Of a stretch of DNA of 9,952 bases, positions 6,235 through 9,952 are shown in pieces. The notes beneath the pieces are model-generated. The model saw only the letters and a program-made list of their open reading frames with translations, was not told the origin of the DNA and searched no databases. The stretch is from Firmicutes bacterium UBA5496 (GTDB lineage: Bacteria; Bacillota; Proteinivoracia; UBA4975). Every line of letters starts with the position of its first letter. The first letter of the stretch is position 1. Both the position numbers and the translations under genes were made by a program. The DNA is taken from contig DIPE01000116.1 of NCBI GenBank assembly GCA_002427015.1, positions 1 to 9,952 of the forward strand, read 5' to 3'.

Positions 6235-6489
6235 TTAGTTCCCCCCCTTTTCATCTGCTTGAGAACCTGTCTTTTGAAGGAAATGCCTGATCTCATCATC
6301 TGTATTTGCACATCCAGCGTGGCTAACCAGCTGGATATGAAGGAAGTTCTTGGGCTTGGGCGCGGAAATAGTGCGTTTATGCCCGTCGGCCACCATAACC
6401 CGCTTGGGAGTAACGGCTACCACTACATACAGATGATTCTTGTCACGACCGGCAGTGGAGCGAACAATGTTGCCCGGTGAAAACTGCAT
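6235..6489 (-). CDS. KOW-domain RNA-binding protein, eL14-like, function unknown
   Basis: This 84-residue protein resembles the small KOW-motif proteins related to archaeal and eukaryotic L14e that many Clostridia carry between map and infA. The beta-barrel part covers about residues 1-54: FSPGNIVRSTAGRDKNHLYVVV (3-24), then RVMVADGHKRTISAPKPKNFLHIQ (30-53), with the AGRD-type loop expected of the KOW motif. The C-terminal tail (about 55-84) is polar with a single cysteine (C60) and no recognised motif. ATG at 6489 follows TAGGAGGG with 7-base spacing; an in-frame TTG at 6495 lies too close to that site. The map stop TAG is part of the ribosome site. RNA or ribosome binding is inferred from fold and location; the role is not known to me. 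Confidence 0.9.
   Translation of the reverse strand: MQFSPGNIVRSTAGRDKNHLYVVVAVTPKRVMVADGHKRTISAPKPKNFLHIQLVSHAGCANTDDEIRHFLQKTGSQADEKGGN
6241..6251 (-). other. A4G7 tract serving as infA ribosome site and end of the KOW gene
   Basis: On the minus strand AAAAGGGGGGG forms the last codons of the KOW gene (Lys-Gly-Gly before Asn-stop) and also the SD-like site of infA. The infA frame is +1 relative to the KOW frame and is open through this point. Skipping one base within the tract would therefore fuse the KOW protein directly to IF-1 without a stop. The tract is directly visible; slippage is only a possibility. Confidence 0.5.
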
Positions 6490-6501
6490 CTCCAATCCCT
6501 C

Positions 6502-7254
6502 CTAGTCCAGAGTTGTCAGGATTCTGGGCCCCTGGGGCGTAATTGCCACAGTATGCTCAAAATGCGCTGACAATTTCCCATCTGCGGTTACCACCGTCCA
6601 GCCATCTGCCAGGGTTTTGACATGGTATTTGCCGGCATTGACCATAGGTTCAATGGCAAGCACCATTCCTGACATCAGCCGCGGGCCGAAACCGGGATGA
6701 CCGAAGTTTGGAATCTGGGGATCTTCATGCATTTTTTGGCCAATTCCATGGCCTACATAATCGCGTATCACCGAAAAACCGTTGGCTTCCACCCATTGCT
6801 GAATTGCCGCGGAAATATCGGACAGACGATTACCCTCTACCGCCCGCTCAATTCCCTCCATGAGGGAGCGTTCGGTAACTGCAATGAGTTCAGCAGATTC
6901 GGGAGAAATCTCTCCCACGGGGTAGGTTACTGCTGCGTCGCCTACATAGCCGTCAACAATGGCGCCTATGTCGACACTGAGGATGTCTCCTTGTTGAAGA
7001 ATTACATTATCTGAGGGTATTCCATGCACAACCTGATTGTTTAACGAAGTACAGATGCTGGCGGGGAATCCTCCATAGCCTTTGAAGGCGGGGATTGCAC
7101 CCTGTTTTCGGAAAAATTCTTCAACTAATCTATCCAGTTCCCTGGTAGATATTCCCGGGGCGATTGCCTCTTTGACCACTTGCAGGCCGCCGGCGGTAAT
7201 TCTGCCGGCCCGGGCCATCAATTCAATTTCCCGGGGGGACTTAATAATTATCAT
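6502..7254 (-). CDS. map: Methionine aminopeptidase, type I
   Basis: Map removes the initiator methionine from new proteins whose second residue is small, using a two-metal centre. The 250-residue product has all five metal ligands expected from the E. coli enzyme: D95 and D106 (SVDIG, VGDAA), H169 (YVGHGIG), E202 (AIEPM) and E233 (HFEHTV), plus active-site H77 (VVHGIP). There is no N-terminal extension or zinc-finger linker, so it is the short type I form. The ATG at 7254 overlaps the adk stop as ATGA, the classic coupled junction; an in-frame upstream start would only read adk sequence in another frame. A GGGAG site lies about 7 bases upstream inside adk. The map stop is embedded in the next gene's ribosome site. 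Confidence 0.98.
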   Translation of the reverse strand: MIIIKSPREIELMARAGRITAGGLQVVKEAIAPGISTRELDRLVEEFFRKQGAIPAFKGYGGFPASICTSLNNQVVHGIPSDNVILQQGDILSVDIGAIVDGYVGDAAVTYPVGEISPESAELIAVTERSLMEGIERAVEGNRLSDISAAIQQWVEANGFSVIRDYVGHGIGQKMHEDPQIPNFGHPGFGPRLMSGMVLAIEPMVNAGKYHVKTLADGWTVVTADGKLSAHFEHTVAITPQGPRILTTLD

Positions 7255-7880
7255 TTGGCCGCTCCCAAAGCAGCCAGAATGTCGGCAAAGACTTTGTCTA
7301 TTTCCTGGTTGCCATCGATGGTCAGCAACAAGCTGCGCTGAGCATACCAATCCTTTAGGGGACTGGTCTGGGCAGCATAGACTTCCAAACGTTCCAAGAC
7401 AGTGGCTTCACTGTCGTCACTGCGCTGATAGAGGGCTCCTCCGCACTGGCAGGCGTCAGTTTGGGGCGGCGGGTTAAAGGTAAGATGCCAGGCCTTTTCA
7501 CACTGGCGGCAAATCCGCCTGCCGCTGATGCGCCCTATCAGTTCCTCATTGGGAACTTCCAGGCTGATGACAGCTGTGAGTCCTGCATGTTCCAAAGCCC
7601 GGGCCTGTTCCAGTGTCCGGGGATAGCCGTCCAGGAGAAAGCCACGCTGGCAGTCTGGTTCAGTCAGTCTTTGATCGACGATGCCAATGACGATGGCATC
7701 TGGCACCAACTTGCCTGCCTCCATATACTTGGCTGCTTCTATTCCTAAGGGTGTCCGCTGCTGGCGGGCAGCCCTGAGCATGTCGCCGGTGGAAATATGG
7801 GGGATATTATAATGCTTTGCGATAAATTCGGCCTGGGTGCCTTTGCCGGCGCCCGGAGGGCCTAATAAGACTAGACGCAT
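7251..7880 (-). CDS. adk: Adenylate kinase with cysteine-bearing LID
   Basis: Adk interconverts ATP plus AMP with two ADP and keeps the adenylate pool balanced. The 209-residue protein has the P-loop GPPGAGKGT (7-15), the AMP-binding TGDMLRA (31-37), DGYPRTLEQA (84-93) and the LID entry GRRIC (120-124). It is the long bacterial form with a metal-binding LID: C124-x2-C127, then C144-x-C146. The usual second pair is C-x2-C (or C-x2-D), so one residue appears missing between the last two cysteines; I confirmed the reading from the DNA, where it reads TGC CAG TGC. ATG at 7880 follows GGAGG with 8-base spacing, and the secY stop TAG forms the start of that site. The secY-adk-map order is standard for Bacillota. 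Confidence 0.97.
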   Translation of the reverse strand: MRLVLLGPPGAGKGTQAEFIAKHYNIPHISTGDMLRAARQQRTPLGIEAAKYMEAGKLVPDAIVIGIVDQRLTEPDCQRGFLLDGYPRTLEQARALEHAGLTAVISLEVPNEELIGRISGRRICRQCEKAWHLTFNPPPQTDACQCGGALYQRSDDSEATVLERLEVYAAQTSPLKDWYAQRSLLLTIDGNQEIDKVFADILAALGAAK

Positions 7881-7892
7881 AGGTATCGCCTC

Positions 7893-9182
7893 CTACATAA
7901 AGCCCTTGTAGTGGCGCATCAGCATCTGGCTCTCAATCTGTTTCATGGTTTCAAGGGCAACACCGATGACAATCAAGAGAGAAGTGCCGCCGATGCCAAT
8001 ATTCATCCCTACTAAACCCTCAATAAGATAGGGCATGGCAACGATAACCGCCAGGAACAAGGCTCCTACCAAGGTGATTCGGTTGAGGATGCGCATAATA
8101 TAGCTGGAGGTGGGGCGTCCCGGGCGAATGCCGGGGATAAAGCCACCGTTCTTGCGCATATTGTCCGCCAGTTCGGTGGGATTGACTGTAATCGCTGTGT
8201 AGAAATAGGCGAAGAAAATAATCAGGATGGAAGCTAAAATAGTTCCCGACCAAGTTCCCATGGTGAAAAATGCTGCAATTTTCGCAAGGATCCTGTTATT
8301 CCAGAACTGACCGAGGGTCTGGGGCAGCATCAACAGCGAGGTGGCAAAAATGACGGGAATAACCCCAGCCTGGTTGACCTTAAGGGGAATATGGGTGCTG
8401 GCGCCGCCGTACATTTTGCGGCCAACTACCCGCTTGGCGTATTGAACGGGAATTCTGCGCTCCCCTTCCGAGACATAGACCATTCCGGCAATGACCAGGA
8501 CAGCTAATATCAAAATGACCAGGATGTTGATGATGCTGATTTCACCGGCTTTCAACAGGGCGTATGCCTGCATGATGGAAACAGGCAGCCGGGAAATGAT
8601 ACTGGCAAAGATAATCATAGAGATACCGTTGCCGATGCCTTTTTCGGTAATTTTCTCACCCAGCCACATGAGGAACGCAGTGCCTGCGGTCAGGGACAGG
8701 ATAATAATAACCAGGGTCATATAGTAGCGAGCAGGGCTGGCGCTCTTGCTGACGCTGATTGCCTGTCTGAAGGCCAGGGACATGCCAAAGGATTGAATGA
8801 GGGCGAGGACGACAGTGCCGTAGCGGCTGATCTGAGTCAGCTTTTTGCGGCCTTCTGCCCCTTCTTTGGCCCACTCTTCAAACTTGGGGATGACCACCTG
8901 CAGGAGCTGCATGATAATTGATGCGTTGATATAGGGCATGATGCCCATGGCAAAGACCGAGAAGTTGGATAGGGCGCCGCCGGTAAAGACGTTGAACAGG
9001 CCAAAGAGCCCGCCGCCTTGCTGGCCCCCCAGGATATTATCGCGGATCCAGCCGCTGTCTATGCCGGGAACGGGGACAAAGGAGCCTAAACGATAGACCA
9101 GGAGCATGGCCAGAGTAAAGAGCAATTTCCGCCGGATGTCCTTAATATGCCAGGCGTTGCGTAACGTAGCAAACAGTTGCAT
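7893..9182 (-). CDS. secY: Preprotein translocase channel subunit SecY
   Basis: SecY forms the protein-conducting channel of the Sec translocon in the inner membrane. The 429 residues fit the ten-helix topology. Recognisable parts are the amphipathic start and first helix (NAWHIKDIRRKLLFTLAMLLVYRLGSFVPVPGID, 9-42), plug-region sequence, IMPYINASIIMQLL (81-94), GIGNGIS (182-188), the cytoplasmic loop SEGERRIPVQYAKR (238-251), NPTELADNMRKNGGFIPGIRPGRPT (334-358) with the ribosome/SecA-contact loop, and the final GGTSLLIVIGVALETMKQI. The ATG at 9182 follows GAGGTGAT within the end of rplO, one base after the rplO stop. No feature suggests a second, accessory SecY. Confidence 0.98.
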   Translation of the reverse strand: MQLFATLRNAWHIKDIRRKLLFTLAMLLVYRLGSFVPVPGIDSGWIRDNILGGQQGGGLFGLFNVFTGGALSNFSVFAMGIMPYINASIIMQLLQVVIPKFEEWAKEGAEGRKKLTQISRYGTVVLALIQSFGMSLAFRQAISVSKSASPARYYMTLVIIILSLTAGTAFLMWLGEKITEKGIGNGISMIIFASIISRLPVSIMQAYALLKAGEISIINILVILILAVLVIAGMVYVSEGERRIPVQYAKRVVGRKMYGGASTHIPLKVNQAGVIPVIFATSLLMLPQTLGQFWNNRILAKIAAFFTMGTWSGTILASILIIFFAYFYTAITVNPTELADNMRKNGGFIPGIRPGRPTSSYIMRILNRITLVGALFLAVIVAMPYLIEGLVGMNIGIGGTSLLIVIGVALETMKQIESQMLMRHYKGFM

Positions 9183-9183
9183 A

Positions 9184-9624
9184 TTATATCACCTCGACGC
9201 TGCCGCCGGCAGCTTTAATTTTGTCCTCTGCTCCTTTGCTGAACCGGTGTGCCTGCACAGCCAACTTAGCGTTAAGTTGGCCGAAGCCCAGGATCTTGAT
9301 GCCGTCGCCTATATTTTTGACCATCCCTGCTTCCTGAAGCAGCTGAGGAGTGACGACGGTGCCTTCTTCAAACCGGTTGAGTTCCTGGACGTTGATTTCA
9401 GCATACTGTTTTTTGAATTTGCTGGTAAAGCCCCGCTTGGGAATTCTTTGGTGCAGGGGCATTTGACCGCCTTCAAAGGACGGCCGAACACCGCCGCCGC
9501 TGCGGGAATTCTGGCCGTTATGGCCCCGGCCGGCAGTCTTGCCCAGGCCGCTGCCCAGGCCCAGCCCCTTGCGCCTCGCGGATTTGCGTGCACCTTTGGC
9601 GGGTTTAAGCTCATGGAGTTTCAC
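9184..9624 (-). CDS. rplO: 50S ribosomal protein L15 (uL15)
   Basis: L15 is a late-assembly large-subunit protein. The 146-residue product has the N-terminal KLHELKPAKGARK, the glycine- and arginine-rich extension GLGSGLGKTAGRGHNGQNSRSGGGVRPSFEGGQMPL (22-57) that threads into 23S rRNA, RIPKRGF, and the C-terminal globular domain ending AAGGSVEVI. Length is as expected. The start is GTG at 9624 with AAGGAGGT 8 bases upstream; the TAA of rpmD is the beginning of that site. It is separated from secY by one base, so the two are likely translated in concert. Confidence 0.98.
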   Translation of the reverse strand: MKLHELKPAKGARKSARRKGLGLGSGLGKTAGRGHNGQNSRSGGGVRPSFEGGQMPLHQRIPKRGFTSKFKKQYAEINVQELNRFEEGTVVTPQLLQEAGMVKNIGDGIKILGFGQLNAKLAVQAHRFSKGAEDKIKAAGGSVEVI

Positions 9625-9638
9625 GAATCTGCACCTCC

Positions 9639-9818
9639 TTATTCAATAACCTGAACCAGATGGGCGACTTTGGCAATCATGCCCCGGACCTGGGGGTTAT
9701 CAGGCTTGCTGACAATTTGATTGAGTTTTGAAAAGCCCAGGGCCTTTAAGGTCAGGCGCTGATCTTTCGGTCTGCCGATTGCACTGTGAACCAGTTTAAT
9801 CTGTAATTGTTTTTCCAT
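9639..9818 (-). CDS. rpmD: 50S ribosomal protein L30 (uL30)
   Basis: L30 is a small large-subunit protein found in the spc operon of many, but not all, bacteria. I translated 59 residues: the start MEKQLQIKLVHSAIGRPKDQ, then RLTLKALGFSKLNQIVSKPDN and QVRGMIAKVAHLVQVIE. This matches the family pattern (K-I-x-L-x-x-S-x-I-G, then L-x-x-L-G-L-x-K-x-x, then G-M-I-x-K-V-x-H-L-V) and its usual size. ATG at 9818 follows TAGGAGGG with 6-base spacing; the TAG there is the rpsE stop codon. Neighbours rpsE and rplO confirm the identity. Confidence 0.97.
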   Translation of the reverse strand: MEKQLQIKLVHSAIGRPKDQRLTLKALGFSKLNQIVSKPDNPQVRGMIAKVAHLVQVIE

Positions 9819-9829
9819 TTCAGTCCCTC

Positions 9830-9952
9830 CTAACCCCGGATTTCTCCAACGGTCTTGCCCCGCAGGCGGGCAATTTCATCCGCTGTCCTCAGGGACTTGA
9901 GTGCTGCCATGGTTGCTCCCACCATATTGATGGCATTAGAGGAACCCAGTGA
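9830..9952 (-). CDS. rpsE: 30S ribosomal protein S5 (uS5), C-terminal end (cut by window edge)
   Basis: S5 is a small-subunit protein important for decoding accuracy and mRNA unwinding. Only the last 40 residues and the stop are present. They read SLGSSNAINMVGATMAALKSL, followed by RTADEIARLRGKTVGEIRG. This fits the S5 C-terminal consensus, in which a conserved Gly-Ser precedes Asn-x-x-Asn and an LRGKTVEE-like motif lies near the end. Position 7 has Ala where many S5 proteins have Pro, and Gly12 is often a basic residue. The stop TAG is fused to the rpmD ribosome site. The N-terminal double-stranded RNA-binding domain lies outside the window. Confidence 0.95.
   Translation of the reverse strand, partial: SLGSSNAINMVGATMAALKSLRTADEIARLRGKTVGEIRG

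Noticed and set aside
6234..6311. Longer IF-1 starting at 6311 or 6254
   Set aside because: The extra residues are not part of IF-1, the ATG at 6254 lacks a good ribosome site, and the TTG at 6233 gives the universal 72-residue protein.
7255..7350. 32-residue N-terminal extension of map
   Set aside because: It overlaps adk in another frame and has no similarity to Map extensions; the ATGA overlap at 7251-7254 is the standard junction.
9106..9654. Plus-strand open frame of 182 codons
   Set aside because: It is antisense to secY and rplO and shows no domain or ribosome site.

Overview
This window is a standard bacterial ribosomal-protein and housekeeping superoperon, read entirely from the minus strand. 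In transcription order it holds the end of rpsE, then rpmD, rplO, secY, adk, map, a KOW-domain gene, infA, rpmJ, rpsM, rpsK, rpsD, rpoA, rplQ, ecfA1, ecfA2, ecfT and the start of truA. This is the distal spc operon, the whole alpha operon, and the ECF-transporter/truA segment that follows it in Bacillota. I see no mobile element, CRISPR array, RNA gene or foreign-looking insert, and no credible plus-strand gene.

The organism is most likely a Clostridia-type Bacillota (Firmicutes). Four features point that way: strong AGGAGG Shine-Dalgarno (SD) sites before most genes; rpsD inside the alpha operon; a small eL14-like KOW protein between map and infA; and ecfA1-ecfA2-ecfT-truA directly after rplQ. 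S4 and L36 are both in the cysteine-containing zinc form, and adenylate kinase has a cysteine-bearing LID. I cannot name a genus from sequence reading alone.

Layout by region: 9952-7893 encodes the ends of the 30S and 50S spc proteins and the SecY translocon; 7880-6235 encodes adenylate kinase, methionine aminopeptidase and the KOW protein; 6233-3076 encodes IF1, L36, S13, S11, S4, RNA polymerase alpha and L17. An 86-base gap (2990-3075) follows, the only sizeable intergenic space, and it contains a terminator- or attenuator-like structure. The region 2989-1 encodes two ECF ATPases, the EcfT transmembrane component and the first two thirds of TruA, all overlapping. There is no gene-free stretch over 300 bases.

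The genes serve translation (ribosomal proteins, IF1), transcription (alpha subunit), protein export and N-terminal maturation (SecY, Map), nucleotide balance (Adk), vitamin or metal uptake (EcfA1A2T, with a substrate-binding S component that must be encoded elsewhere) and tRNA pseudouridylation (TruA). The points most worth a second look are the rplQ-ecfA1 gap with two competing RNA folds, the little-studied KOW protein and the A4G7 tract at its junction with infA, the cluster of TTG/GTG starts, stop codons fused to the next SD, and a one-residue-shortened cysteine pair in Adk. I did not find a wholly new system.
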